A stretch of 64,000 nt of DNA from Plumapathes pennacea (lineage: Eukaryota > Cnidaria > Anthozoa > Antipatharia > Myriopathidae): positions 14,849,264 through 14,913,263 of the forward strand of contig OZ038462.1 of NCBI GenBank assembly GCA_964036295.1. Reading direction: 5' to 3'. A program made the position numbers and the translations under genes. The notes under the pieces were generated by a model that saw only the letters and a list, made by a program, of their open reading frames with translations, was not told where the DNA came from and ran no database searches. Shown piece after piece: positions 31,719 through 43,401 of the stretch; position 1 is the stretch's first letter, and each line of letters starts with the position of its first letter.

Positions 31719-32317
31719 ATTGAATCGGGTCTGGTAAATACTTCATATATGGCACCATTATAGTGTCCCCAAAAGAAGACTCCGCTGACCAAACACACTA
31801 CAGACCCATGCCACATTTCGGACTCTGTGTGCCCACCGTGATTTCCTTCACAATGTGGTCAGAAACTGAAAGGACTGTGATTCAGTCAGTACCCAGCCAG
31901 CTCAAAATGTCAACAAAACATCATAACAGGTCGTAAAAACTCCCTCCCAAAATAAGAAGTCAATTCCATCTACAGTTCAAACAAACTTGAAAAGTAAACT
32001 ACTACATTATGTTCATTGATCCCATAGTGAATTTCAAGGCAAGGAAACTGGGATCATATTTTTTGCGTCGTCAGAGTTTGGTGAGTTAAATGTGGTCAGA
32101 AGGTATCCAAACTAATAAGGAAAGCATAGGAAAACTTTTTGTGACGGAACACTCACTGTGAAAGGGCTTACCCTAAATGCTCTATAAGCCCCCTAATTTT
32201 TGTGATTAAAGTTGACAGCAAGAAAAGGGGGAAGGGGGGCTTATTATAGCATTTATGGTATCGCTTTCATACTGGAGATTCTAATCACTTTCATTCACAT
32301 GTTGTTCATCTTCTTCA
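31719..32317. other. Spacer with no recognised feature
   Basis: Short frames only. The stretch near 32215-32245 (AGAAAAGGGGGAAGGGGGGCTT region) is purine-rich. Nothing is supported as a gene. Confidence 0.5.
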
Positions 32318-33169
32318 TCATAATAAAAAATCTCCTGATACTTCCTCTGCATCCTCATCTTCATCAAAAAACACATCACCAGATGTAAATTGCTCCATAA
32401 GTGCAACTGCCTCCTCTTCGCTGACGTCCGAATGTTGGTCCGGGAGGTCGCCTCCCTTATCACTAATGTCACAATTGTTGTTCTTCTCGCCTTGAGCATC
32501 CAGGACATCCAACAAGGGAGACATCAGTCTTGAAAATAAAAAAATAAAATAAGTGCTCTTCCGAAGATTATTATATATAACAAAGACCCCACCATGCATT
32601 AACTTATACATGGACCAAATATCTAAGGGATAATTGATGGAAATTAGAAACATTTCAGGATGTTTATCATTTGGGACCAGTCATTTATGCAACCGATGCA
32701 TCGAAATAAGTCTCACTTACTCGCTTCTAAAGCCATGGGGAATAAAGGCTTTCTTGAGACGGCAAAAGTGACACCGCCTTTTGCACTGCCAACAGCAAGG
32801 ATACAAACGTGTAACCACTGTCTGTGGTCTCGTCCAGGCGCTCACACTTTTCGAACAAAGCCATGGGGGCGCTCAGCTTGGTTTCCAACAGTTGCCCTTG
32901 TGCCTTCATGGTTTTCAATTTTGAAGACACAAGAGTCAACAGTCAGCAGTTGGCTCATTGTCCGGCGTCCAATTCCCAAACCTTGATGCTGTGCTCGCCC
33001 GTAGTGCCTCTGTTGTTTCTGGCGAGGCGCACGAAAGGAGCTGTGCGAACATGGCGCAGACACCTTTGAGTATGGGGTCTCCTCGGACTTTATTGGTCGA
33101 GCGCAATCCAGAAATACTGGCGAACGAAAAAATTGCAATCTCCAGCAACTCCATAAGGCATGGTGGCAA
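32318..33169 (-). pseudogene. Unrecognised spliced gene with acidic tail, one frameshift
   Basis: From 33169 the minus strand reads MPPCLMELLEIAIFSFASI and CAMFAQLLSCASPETTEALRA to a stop at 32936. One base away a second frame continues SSKLKTMKAQGQLLETKLSA and YTFVSLLLAVQKAVSLLPS to 32727. After a probable intron, an acidic exon (about 32530-32318: SDVSEEEAVALMEQFTSGDV..DEDEDAEE) ends the gene. The two frames overlap by only a few bases near 32937, which points to a single-base shift in one original exon. Family unknown; I suspect an accessory gene of a mobile element. Confidence 0.45.
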
Positions 33170-33179
33170 GCGCTTTTAA

Positions 33180-33737
33180 GACTTGCACGAGTCTGTCTGC
33201 GTTTCTGCGGTGCAAGTACTTGTAGACACAGACGCCATATTTCTCACTCGACTTTAATTTCGTACCCAGTCCACCTCATTGTCTCGCACATGTTCGCAAT
33301 GAAAAACGCGAGAGGGTCTGAATACGAGAATGCGGAAATACTTTGGCCCCTTACTATATTATCGCCCTCATAACAAGAACAATTCATTAGTAATTCATGA
33401 AATTACGAAAAGTTTACTTATGTGCCAGAGCAAACTAATTTGAACATTAACAACAAATGCATAAAACAGAACAGTTCCCAGTCTGTCCAGTGGTATATAA
33501 ATTTATATATTTACATCATATCATGCTAATTGTATCCAACCCTAAACCCCCCTCACCTCACAGAACATGAACATGAACAATTTAATAGAAAATTATGAAA
33601 TTACAAAAGGTTTAGTCATGTGCCAGAGCTAAAACATTTCAGTTCATCTTCAATTAAGGCCAAATAATATTTTAGTTCCCATGCTGAACACAGGCCTTAT
33701 TAAAGTTGCCTGATAGCCTAATGGAAGAGCAAAGTTC
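33180..33737. other. Spacer with no recognised feature
   Basis: AT-rich. ATTAGTAATTCATGAAATTAC near 33389 and a similar ATAGAAAATTATGAAATTAC near 33583, each followed by AAAAG.TTA and TATGTGCCAGAG/CATGTGCCAGAG, show a short direct repeat. No gene. Confidence 0.5.
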
Positions 33738-35479
33738 TCACCAGGGGCGAGTCTTCTGTGCTAATTTGACGCTAAGAGCTTGTTTTTCCTGCAGTTGCCT
33801 CAACTTTCCTGAGATTTGCAACATAGATTTCTCACCAATGAGACAGGAAGTTGCTTTACAGACTGCTGAATTAGTAACTGTGTTGTATATCGTTCCTATG
33901 TTATCGGCCGTGAGAGGCACAGCTGTTGTTTCTATTAGTGAAATGATACTAATAATTAGGCAGTTTTCGTATGTCGTCCATGAACCTGGCTGTGGTTTTG
34001 CACTATGTTTAACCAAAAAATCTGCACTTCGTTTCCTTTTGTATGCTTGGGGACTGTTTCGGGCTCTTAGTTTCAGGACTTGAGAACGATTTCTCCATGG
34101 TTTTTGACTGGTAGACATTTTCGCAGTTGACGCATGTGCATGAAGCTCCGCACCCTTGTTGGTTCCGTAGACAAGGACACTTGGAACATACGGAGTTGAT
34201 TGGAACATACGAAGTTCCAATGATGCTGGTTACAACAAGAATGGGAACTCGCAGAATGTCTGCACACACCCTGGTCACGAGGTCCCCCACTTCACCGCAA
34301 AACGATCCTTGCTCTCTGAATTGTTCAGTTTCATCATTTATATCGGTACATGGTATTCCTATGAGCTCCTGGTAGTGGCTGTAACTCTGAACAGTGTCCA
34401 CAAACAATTGACGGAGCTCAAATACATCCCTATCTAAGTCATGTCCAAGTCCAAGTTCCTTTAAATGATGCAGGAGAAGCTCATTTCATTCATTCCATTC
34501 ATCAATCTTTTGCAGTTGAAATATTATCGCTCTGAATGCACAATCTCCATCACCTTGCACTGGGTCGATTTTCAAATTGAATGACGATAGATTTCTTTGA
34601 AGTAAATTCGAGTGAGTGGATGTATTATGCATAAAATCATCGTCTGTTAACAGAACATTCTTGATTCCACTTGCTTGCATAATTGGCACGTCAAAAGCAT
34701 CCACACATCTATCTTTGGAATTTCGATTAATATTTTCTAAAATGTTGTGCAGTGTACATGTGTTATTTATCAACAGCATTGATACTGTGTCGCTACACAT
34801 TTGTGTCATATCCTCTAAAATTAAAGTATCATCTTGCAGTTCGTCGCCGACTGAACTATCTTTGTTTCCTTCAGAAGTATTAGTTTCCTGTGACGTGACA
34901 TTGCAGGCTGTTTTGAAGTGGGGTGGGTAAGGTTCTTCTGATGTCAAATCATCAGCAATCTTGTTAATTGAAGTGAACGGGATTATTCGAGCGTTTCCTT
35001 GGTGTTTTTTCCGTCTGTTTTATTGTTTATCCCGAAAAACAGAAAGGTTAACACCGCTATTATTATTTTAGGTCCGATTGTCATGACACCAGTCAAAAGT
35101 GATTTGTCCAGTGTATGATGAAGACTTTCGTTGGATTAGGTCCCCTCTCCTGGCTTCAAACTGGACAGACATCCTTTTTAATATGCACTCAAAGGTTTTC
35201 AATCTCCGACAGAGTCTTCTTCAGGTTGTTGTTCGTTAAGATATTCTTCCATTGTTTGAGAAAGTGCTCTAGATTTCTTTCAATTGTTGCCACTTCGGGT
35301 GTAGGTAGCAAGTGTTTAGTGCCAAGGTTGCCATCTTCTCGGAAGACCTGCCCAAATTCTTTTGAAATTTTTATGGAAAGTTCTGTTCCTTTTGGAATAG
35401 TTTTAGTTATCCTTTGAGCACCATGAAATAAATCTAGTTTTACTTCTATTCTAACATAAGCGCCCCCTTCCCTCTCCAT
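33738..35479 (-). pseudogene. Transposase-like protein with OTU cysteine-protease domain, decayed
   Basis: The 5' part (35479-35189) has KLDLFHGAQRITKTIPKGTE and TPEVATIERNLEHFLKQW, which I know from the upstream half of OTU-containing transposon proteins in cnidarians. It continues in broken frames to about 35000 (VFHHTLDKSLL, IGPKIIIAVLTFLF). From 34947 a Thr/Asn-rich linker leads to an OTU core: QGDGDCAFRAIIFQLQKIDE with the Asp..Cys pair, then an in-frame TGA (34486-34488), LFVDTVQSYSHYQELIG and VGDLVTRVCADILRVPILVV. The His part expected after this is missing. A Cys-rich end (VCSKCPCLRNQQGCGASCTC) follows directly after a short duplicated stretch. A frameshift near 34020-34080 precedes the tail ENCLIISIISLIETTAVPL. 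Confidence 0.6.
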
Positions 35480-35591
35480 CCTTTCAAAGGCGAGGAGAAA
35501 ACAAAGGTTGAGTATAGCCCAAATAATAGAGTACAGGCATTTTGAACTCAGAGCTGTGAGCTGAGCTGATGTTAATGTTTGGTGTTTCTTT

Positions 35592-38431
35592 ATAACAGAG
35601 AAGCCAGTCGCGTTGTGTTAATTCCGTTTCCAAAGATCAAGGAGGTAAATCAACTCGCAAATCAAATCACTCATGAAGCCAAGCTTCGTAAGTGCACCAA
35701 GAAAGCGAGCCGCTCCATTGGTTGTTTGTTATCTATCGCAGCAAAGTTGGAAGCTGACCAAGGAGCAGTACCATCCATAGTAGAAAATGTGAAGAACACC
35801 TTGGGCGAAAACGTTCACCACAGAATAGTACGAAACTATTCTATGCTAATGATGTTTGCGATCAAGGTATTACTGGTATTACTAGTATTACTAAGTATTA
35901 ATAAGGTATTAGTAAATAAGTATTGGTAGTATAGAGCGGTTTTCGGATGACTATCGAAAGTAACAGTGTGATTGCTTTGGTTTTGCGTTTGCTATGCATT
36001 CGGATTGGTCCATACAAGCTTGCGTGCATTCTCAGCCAATCAGAAATTCATGGTCCATGGTACTTAAGACATTTCTTTTATAAAAATACTAATAGAAAAA
36101 GGCATGATTAGGTGGTTATATGCCCTTTACTGTTTGCACTCTTTATTAGCTTGCAGAAGAATGCCCGGAAGCGAGTCCACCTCCACAATGTCTTTGGGAA
36201 ATTTTTGAGACGTTACCGAACATTACCATCTACCAAAGGGAGGACCATGGTGAAGAGAATCAGAACAGGAATGAAGCACCTGTGAGCGGAACAACAGCGC
36301 TGATGGATTTTGTTGAACACATTCTGGTTCCGTTGTCCTCTATGGACAGCAGACAGGTCAATAAACGGCAAAAGGATTAAAACATTGTCACATGTATCTC
36401 ATTTTGTAACTCGTTTCGATAGCTGCAATTTTGTGTTCACTGATACCGCTCGTGAGTTAAGTTGTTGAGAGCACAAATGAATTAGCCATTTTGTTGCTAT
36501 CTTAAGCACGCGAATACGTCAATCCCGCGGTACGTTGCTCGGAGGTGGACAAGAGTGGTTATGCGGTCGCGAGAACCAAAGCCACGCAGTTGTTGAATGG
36601 AAACCATGACCTGGTGGAGAGCACCGTAAAAGTGATAGAGGAGAATCATCTTGGTGAGACGACTGTCTTGAGGGAGTTTAACAACCCCAAGAATCACCAA
36701 GTAAAAAAGAAATTTAGAGCCTTCACGTTCAGGAGAACTGCTGTTCACCGTGCCTCGAGGGAATCTTTGGACGAAGGCAAGTAAATTTCATAAATCAACC
36801 ATTCGTTCTAATCTCATCTCCGACGTAAAAATCTCTCTTTCTTACATGTATCTGTAATTGACTTGTAGATATTGAATTGGCATGCTACAATTTTGGTGGG
36901 AAAATATTTGCCTCAAGGTCATGCCGTACGGACCGAGCCATTTCGCCCCCAACCAAAGTCGATTCATCCCCAAGTTAATTTGTTGAAATAACGTCTTAAG
37001 CAAGGAAATGAGCAAACGCTTCGGATGATTGGAATATTGTTATTGAAACGAGCAAACCGTTGCAAAACCAAGCATACCGTGTGACCTCAGCCAACATTAC
37101 AGATATTGATTGTCTTTCATTTTATTTTCCTTTCTCTCCCTCTCTTGTTATTGTACAGTTCTTGGCTACAGAGCGGTAATGGAGGAAGTCGGTAAGATAT
37201 TTTAATAAAAATATAGTACGGTAGTAATGTAAATTAATGGGGATCTAATTTTTGCGGAACGTTGCTAAAATCGCGAAAATGAAAATAATATTGTCCACAA
37301 AATAATATTGACCACATTAACAACTTCAAAGGTACAAGAACGAAGTTTCTGTATGACACACAGAAACGTATGAACATCCTGTTGACTGTAAAAAGTAAAC
37401 TCAAGTATTTACTCAGTCTGTGCAATTACTACGCAAAATCTTTTTGCCTAATCGTTCGTACTACAATGTATTTATTTGCTACAGATGAGGTCACAGACGG
37501 GACATATCTCTATTGTTTGTAAGTGCCACGTGTAATCTTTGTTTAATGACTGCTGTTAGAATTTCTTGATACAATTGGCAACTGTTTCCTTTTTCGTTGT
37601 TGATATGATTGTCACAAAAACAAAAACAAAGAACAAACATAATTTCTCAGATAAACAACAAACGGAAATAAGATAATTTGCATATACTGAACGTTGTGTT
37701 TTTCCCAATAAGGCTCGAGTAACACGCAGTGGTTGACGCATCAAGGGAAAGTTCTAGCAGAAGGACTGCAAAAGAATGATGAAACCTTCCATATTTTGTA
37801 CACCATGGAGCCTAGTTTGCATGCAGGTGAGGAAGTCTTGACAGGACTTGAGTATTCAGTGTGCTCATTTCCCGTTGGAACCAAAGTAACCTTTTCTGCT
37901 ACAGTGCCCTGTACAGGTGATGAGTCTATTCATGATTCATCCGGCAATGATGGAGAAGAGAACGATGACAACGATGAGGAGAAGGACGATGATGGAGAGA
38001 AGAGCGATGACGACGGTGAGGAGAATGATGACGACGATGGAGAGAAGAACGATGATAACGATGACAACGATGGAGAGAACGATGACGACGATGCTGAGGA
38101 GAATGACTACAACAATGAGAATGACGACGATGAGGGAGAGAACGACGACAATGAGGGAGAGAACGACGACGATGATGGAGAGAATGATGACGACGATGGA
38201 GAGAAGAATGATGACGACGATGCTGAGAACGACTACAACAATGAGAACGACGACAATGAGGGAGAGAACAACGACGATGATGGAGAGGCGAACGATGAGG
38301 ACGTTGGTGTAGAGAAAGACAATGGTGATAGAGAGGTGAACAACAGCAAAGATGGTGAGAACAACGACCATGTCCACAGAAAAGCTGCCACACGAACAGG
38401 TAATCTAACGATTCTGAGTAATGATGAGTAA
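35592..38431 (+). CDS. Unrecognised multi-exon gene ending in an Asp/Asn/Glu repeat
   Basis: Exon-like blocks with splice signals: 35598-35868 (EASRVVLIPFPKIKEVNQLA.. to MLMMFAIK|gt), 36155-36357 (EECPEASPPPQCLWEIFETL.. to MDSRQ|gt), about 36508-36780 (EYVNPAVRCSEVDKSGYAVA.. FTFRRTAVHRASRESLDEG), small pieces at about 37160-37192 and 37485-37519, and a last exon 37713-38431 (GSSNTQWLTHQGKVLAEGLQ..). The final exon ends in about 150 residues of acidic repeat followed by RKAATRTGNLTILS. No family is recognised and the gene model is tentative. It starts about 100 bp from the divergent OTU pseudogene, so it may belong to the same element. Confidence 0.4.
35932..36080. repeat. Second fragment of the anthozoan MITE-like repeat
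   Basis: AGAGCGGTTTTCGGATGACT then CGAAAGTAACAGTG..TTGCTTTGGTTTTGC and a CAGCCAATCAGAAATTCATG box. It is related to 5836-6030. It lies in an intron of the preceding gene model. Confidence 0.5.
37917..38330 (+). repeat. GA(A/G)AACGA(T/C)GAC-type minisatellite coding an acidic tract
   Basis: Trinucleotide-phased imperfect repeats of GAG-AAC-GAC-GAC-GAT encode ENDDD/GEND units (for example GENDDDDGENDDDDGEKNDD). All three forward frames and two reverse frames stay open because of the repeat, so frames other than the acidic one are artefacts. Confidence 0.8.
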
Positions 38432-39350
38432 GGGTAGAAAAGGTAGGCTTTTTTCAACAAGAGGTTACTGGTAAAAAACACATGTACCTTGAACGGCTTC
38501 ATAAGTGTTCTATTAGTATCCATTCTCGAATATAGTGATTAAAATATAGAAAAATCCTCGGTATGGCAATCTGTAAAAAGGGCTTAAATTTTCTGGAATT
38601 AGGTTTTTTGGTTTTCAAAGGAAAATGTGAAACCCACCAAGATGTTGTGTTGACTTTGAAACCATAGCTGAGTAATTATTAATACTGTTTTTGCCTGAAA
38701 CCACTGATTAAATTCATTTCTTTTCCAGGTGAATTGCGATGCCTTCAGACAGGTTTTAACTGGTGCAAACCATCTGATTCTCCAAGAAGAAAAAGACAGA
38801 AACGAATGTAGGGGAGTGCGTACAGAAACAATACTGTTTGACACCCTAAAATCGGTGTCACGTTTGAAATTAGTTTCATCTATAGTTTCATTCGTTCCAA
38901 TTAGTTTCGCGATTGAAATTAGTTTCTAAAGCCGCATGAGAAGGCCTGTTCTCAGCTCAATTTGTACAAAAAATGGTAGCATTTTCTGACATCACATTTT
39001 TTGACATCACATTTTGACATCATTTTACATTCCTTACATCACATTTCGCAGTTTTCGGCTTAGCCAATCTGCCGGCACTTGTCTATAATGTGGCAGTCCA
39101 TGAAATGATGGCAGAAGGAATATAGAAGGTAGAAGATCATATAGAAGAATGTGGCAAGAAAGTGTTTCCAAGCCCCTAATAACTGAAGAGGATGATTCTT
39201 GAAAACTTATGCCTCCTAGTTCAAACATAGTATTTCCGTACCCCCTTATTTCCCAGTCAGACCGACCAATGCTTGTTTCCTTCCACCATATACTTCGTCC
39301 TTTGGCGAGAGAGCTGACTTCGTTTAGCTTCGAAACCATATATCTATAAC
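38432..39350. other. Spacer with no recognised feature
   Basis: A TTGACATCACATTT motif is repeated three to four times near 38980-39050. No gene is supported; the 39034-39339 minus frame shows no motif I trust. Confidence 0.5.
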
Positions 39351-39369
39351 TTCTGTAACACCTTCGCCA

Positions 39370-39663
39370 AAGAGGCAGTCTTCAAAGCTACTTCTAGCGA
39401 TGATAGCACCGCACGCACCAATATCCAGTCAGGCTGTTTCGAGATGGTTGCATAATGTTTTGAAACTAGCTGGGATAAATCCCAAATTCACAGGACACTC
39501 AACTCGCAGTGCCTCAACATCAGCAGCCACCAACGCTGGCATTCCACTGGAAATGATCTTAGAAGCAGCAGATTGGTCATCAGTGGGAGCTTTCCATAGA
39601 CATTACCTAAGGCCTACCTGTCTAGGCAGAGAAATATTCGCGAACACAGCTGTTTCAGGGTAG
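39370..39663 (+). pseudogene. Tyrosine recombinase C-terminal fragment (DIRS/Crypton type)
   Basis: A frame open to the TAG at 39661 carries the C-terminal boxes of a tyrosine recombinase: ISSQAVSRWLHNVLKLAGI, FTGHSTRSASTSAATNAGI (the His-x-x-Arg box) and a final WSSVGAFHRHYLRP with the candidate nucleophilic Tyr. Only about 95 residues are left and the upstream first-Arg box is absent. The combination resembles DIRS-type retrotransposon recombinases. No RT or RNase H is seen next to it, so it is a fragment. Confidence 0.75.
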
Positions 39664-39810
39664 TTATTTGTAAAAACTGGTGTGTAAGTTACAGTTACAG
39701 TTACATGTTGCAAGTATTAAATGGTGATAGTTGGACATACTCATGTCAGCATGCTTTTTAGTCTGCAAAAGTATTGTGAACATCAGTCGGAGAAGAAGTG
39801 AAGGAGAAAT

Positions 39811-40157
39811 GGAGCTTCCCCGGAGGGTAACTTACCTGAAGGGGAGATGTAGTTCTCCGAGCTTCTTTGTAGACTGATGTGAGCAATACTGTTCCCCAAC
39901 CGAAAGAAATTATATGGTATTGCTATGACGAAGGTTGAATCTCTTCCTTCCCACCCTTTGCTGCCCTTCATATTAGGTTTTATAGATTAGGAGCCACTCG
40001 ATCAAAGAGAAAGTTAATAGGCATGCGCAGCTTGTTTTATTATTCGTGGTACCAGACCTCTCTCCACGCGAGATCTGCAACAGTATTGCTCATATCAGTC
40101 TACAAAGAAGATCGGAGAACTTCAGGTAAGTTACCCTCCAGGGAAACTCCATTTCTA
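39811..40157. repeat. Inverted repeat (about 80-bp arms) with U1-snRNA-like start
   Basis: The left arm, about 39811-39893 (AAATGGAGCTTCCCCGGAGG.. TTGTAGACTGATGTGAGCAA), matches the complement of about 40075-40155, with one roughly 8-bp gap (GGGGAGAT present only on the left). The arms enclose about 180 bp. The left arm contains ACTTACCTG followed by AGGGGAGAT, similar to the 5' end of U1 snRNA (ATACTTACCTGGCAGGGGAG), but the rest does not clearly follow U1. Confidence 0.65.
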
Positions 40158-40587
40158 GATATTGCCCTTTTTTTTTCAGAATTATTCTCCAGCAATTTTG
40201 AAGAAGTCTGGATGCTTGCTCTTCAACAGAAAGTATAGCTCCAAGCCTTTTGTTAAACCTTTGTTTGTGTGCGTCCAATGCACCACGATTAGGTAATGGT
40301 TTTATCAACCAGTTTGTTAGAGGGTACGCTCTGTCACCTACAAGCATAGGCCTTATTTCGATTACATCAGCATTTCTTGTGGCCAGATTCAATATACATC
40401 CATTTTCGAAAACTCCGCACAAGCGGAGAATGAGAGCATCTTGAATACTCCTGGGAAATCTAACTGCTATACACCTGAACAAAAGTTCAGAGTCTACAAT
40501 GGCCTGAAGATTCACACTACAGTAGTGCTTTCTGTTGAAATAATCCTCATGGTTCTCTAAAGGAGCTTTGATTTCTACATGGGATCC

Positions 40588-40721
40588 TGTGGTGTATCAC
40601 GTGATACCAGTAGTTACCTATTATGGGATAGTAAGGATTAACACGAGGAGAGCTGATAAAAGAGCCGTTGAGTTGTTGTTGACAGAAACTCAGTCCTTGT
40701 TACTCACACCGTGCCACCACA
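40588..40721 (+). repeat. 5' LTR
   Basis: 134 bp, TGTGGTG..CACCACA, matching 49308-49439 with about a dozen differences and a 2-bp length difference. GATCC precedes it. Confidence 0.93.
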
Positions 40722-40768
40722 TTTCGCAACGAGGATAAAAAGAAAAGCCAGTCAAGAAGACAGCACAA

Positions 40769-43095
40769 ATGTCCAAGAAACACCGGAAACAATTCAAGGC
40801 AAATGGCAGTGTGTTTGAGTGGACTACCGGGACTACCAGCGTTCGACGCTGTAGGCAAACCAGCAACCTTGGCACCACGATGGCAAAACATGGAAGGCAG
40901 AGTTTGAACTGTACGTGGTTGCATGGGGAATTGCAGACCCTACGCAGAAATGCGCCCTTCTCCTGCATCTTGCCGGCCCAGCTGTGAGAGACATTTCAAG
41001 ACCATCGCCGATGACACAAAAGGAGGCACCAAAGATTACGACAAAGGCATGGAAAGCTTGTCAAATTACTTCAAGGTGAAAAAGAACGCCCCAATGGCGA
41101 GACAGACATTCTTATCGACTAAACCCAATCCTGGAGAAACCATAAACAACTTTGTGTTGCGTCTCAAAACCCTGGTGGAACACTGCGACTATGAACAGGA
41201 GTAACACAACCAGGTGAGAGACCACAAGATTTCGTTTATCAAGAATCACAATCTAAAGGCAAAACTGTATCGCGAAGAGACACTGACATTGAGCAAACTC
41301 CTAGAAATTGTCAGTCTGTACCATGACAAGGAAGCACTCATACTCCCGCCAGAAATCCACATAAACAAAATCAATGCTGATTACAAAGGTGACAATTCGC
41401 CAAATTCAAAGGACGATGCTGGAAGTGTGACAAGATAGGTCACCAAAGCAAAGACTGCAGGGTTTCCCGCGACCACAAATGTGAGATGTGGTACCATGGG
41501 TCACTTCAAAGCATGCTGTCGCAGCCAGAAAACCACTGCCCATACCATGGGCATGAGCGTGGATGTGAAAAAACCCATGAGCGAGGAAAAGGATGTTTGT
41601 GAAGACCGCACAAGGTCCAGGCAGTCACTGAAGACACAAGCGCAGAGAGTTCAGCATCAAGTGAGGACTGCTACCTGTTCAACACTACACCCACTGAGGA
41701 TTCAAGCAATCTGGAACTATATAGAAGATAAGCCCATTAGTGTAATAATAGATTCTGGTGCTAGTTGCAATCTAATGTCAGAAGAGGTGTTTGAATATGT
41801 GACAGGGGAAAAGTTAGCCTGTCTGAGTGTAACAAAAGAGTGTATGCTTATGCATCTACCAAACCCCTCCACCTCAAAGGAATGTGTAGCTTACAAGTAT
41901 GTGTACCCCAAACAAAAATGTCAAGGCCCACACAGTTTTTCATTGTACCTGGTAAAACAGCAGCACTATTGGGTCATGAAACATCCCAGTCACTTAACAT
42001 CTTAAGGATCGGGGTGTCTGTCAATAATTGCAGTATCAAGCTAAGCAACACAAGCAATAATAAGAGGCAGTACACAGATAAGAAAGCTGCCCTTAAGGCA
42101 AAATATCCCAAAGTATTTCAGGGCCTGGGTAAGCTAAGAAACTATCAGTTAAAGCTCCATATTGATGCGAGTGTACACCCAGTGGCCCAACCTGTGCAAA
42201 GAATCTCTTTCAGTAGAAGGAAGATTATGGAGAAGTTGGAACAACTTGAAGAGCTTGATGTCATTGAAAAAGTGGATGGCCCTACCAGCTGGGTCAACCC
42301 CCTGGTAGCTGTTGAGAAGTCCAACGGTGATGTCAGAATATGCCTAGACATGAGGCAAGCCAACGAAGCAATAGTAAGGGAGAAACACCCATCCCTACAG
42401 TGGAAGAAACACTGCAGGAGGTTTCATACGCCAGTGTTCTCCAAGCTAGACCTGAATATGGCATTCCACCAAATCGAGCTCCACCCCAACTCCAGGAACA
42501 TTACTACCTTTGCAGAACCAAACGGCCTATACAGATACAAACGACTTCTGTTTGGTGTGAATATGGAAACATCGAAATTCCAGCAAATTGTGTGGCAAGT
42601 CATCAAGGACTGTCCAGGTGCACACAACATTCATGATGACCTGTGAGTGGTTGGTGCGGAGGAGAAAGAGCATGACGAAAACCTGAAGAGTCATGGACAA
42701 ACTCGAACAAAACGGATTGACACTCAACTACGGGAAATGTGAGATTGGTGAAGGACTGAAAGTGTCAGGTGAGCAGGTGAAAGCAATCATTCATGCTCCA
42801 CGACCCCAGAACCAGTTGGAGATGAGGAGCTTCCTTGGTGCACTCCAATTCTGTGCCCAGTTCATCCGAGGATTTGCCACCATCCTGAGTCCGCTATGGG
42901 ACCTGACATGCAAAGGTGCACAGTGGAAGTGGAGTGAGAGAGAGGAAAAGGCATTTCAAGAAGTGAAAACCAAGCTCACCCAGGCACCTGTGATGGCCTA
43001 CTACAAGCAGGAGGCCAAAACCAGGATCACAACAGATGCCTATACCTATACCTATATGGGATTGACTTCAAAGTCTGCACAGACCATAAGGGTAA
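40769..43095 (+). pseudogene. Gypsy gag-protease-RT, many frameshifts
   Basis: The reading hops between frames. Gag begins around 40820 (FDAVGKPATLAPRWQ, ELYVVAWGIADPTQKCALLL, DYDKGMESLSNYFKVKKNAP, GETINNFVLRLKTLVEHCDY). Two CCHC knuckles follow in different frames (CWKCDKIGHQSKDC; CGTMGHFKACC). The retropepsin motif is at about 41740 (ISVIIDSGASCNLMSEEVF). RT runs from about 42200 (DVIEKVDGPTSWVNPLVAVE, RICLDMRQANEAI, FSKLDLNMAFHQIELHP, catalytic NIHDDL followed by an in-frame TGA). The thumb and tether continue to MRSFLGALQFCAQFIRGFA, and RNase H is truncated, jumping from RITTDA to DFKVCTDHK. It cannot encode a working polyprotein. Confidence 0.85.
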
Positions 43096-43385
43096 TTGTG
43101 AACAAGTTGAACTGTCGGTAAGTGGTCGATAGACGACTTACCGACCACATGCTGACCACGCGATTGACTTTACCGACCACATACCGACCACTCAAAAACT
43201 TTTACCGACCACACTTTTTGCTACGTATTTTTTTCCATTCTCTTTTCTTTTTTAAGAACTGAAAGCAAGAAAGACCATTTGATTTATTCGCAATGTGATT
43301 TGCATGTGTGCTGTAATCGATGTGCGTGAGCAAAATCAGTCCGGTTGTGGAAGTGAAATTGCCATTGACTTTCATTGAACTTGGT

Positions 43386-43401
43386 GGCTCCTAAAGGAGC
43401 T
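43386..43401 (-). promoter_or_regulatory. Histone-type 3' stem-loop (copy 1)
   Basis: On the minus strand AGCTCCTTTAGGAGCC is flanked by ACAAC on the 5' side and ACCAAGTTCAATGAAA on the 3' side. A 6-bp stem (one A-C mismatch at the outer pair), a 4-base TTTA loop and a trailing ACCA match the general form of the animal replication-dependent histone mRNA 3' stem-loop. No histone coding sequence is attached. Confidence 0.5.

Noticed and set aside
37926-38393. Long minus-strand and alternate plus-strand frames (His/Arg-, Val/Ile- or Met/Thr/Arg-rich) over the acidic tract
   Set aside because: They are open only because the DNA is a trinucleotide-phased repeat. The Asp/Asn/Glu frame joins a unique upstream exon; the others do not.
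43141-43215. CRISPR-like or satellite array (ACCGACCAC units)
   Set aside because: Units are short and directly adjacent, with no unique spacers. They lie at the ends of an inverted-repeat element in eukaryotic DNA.
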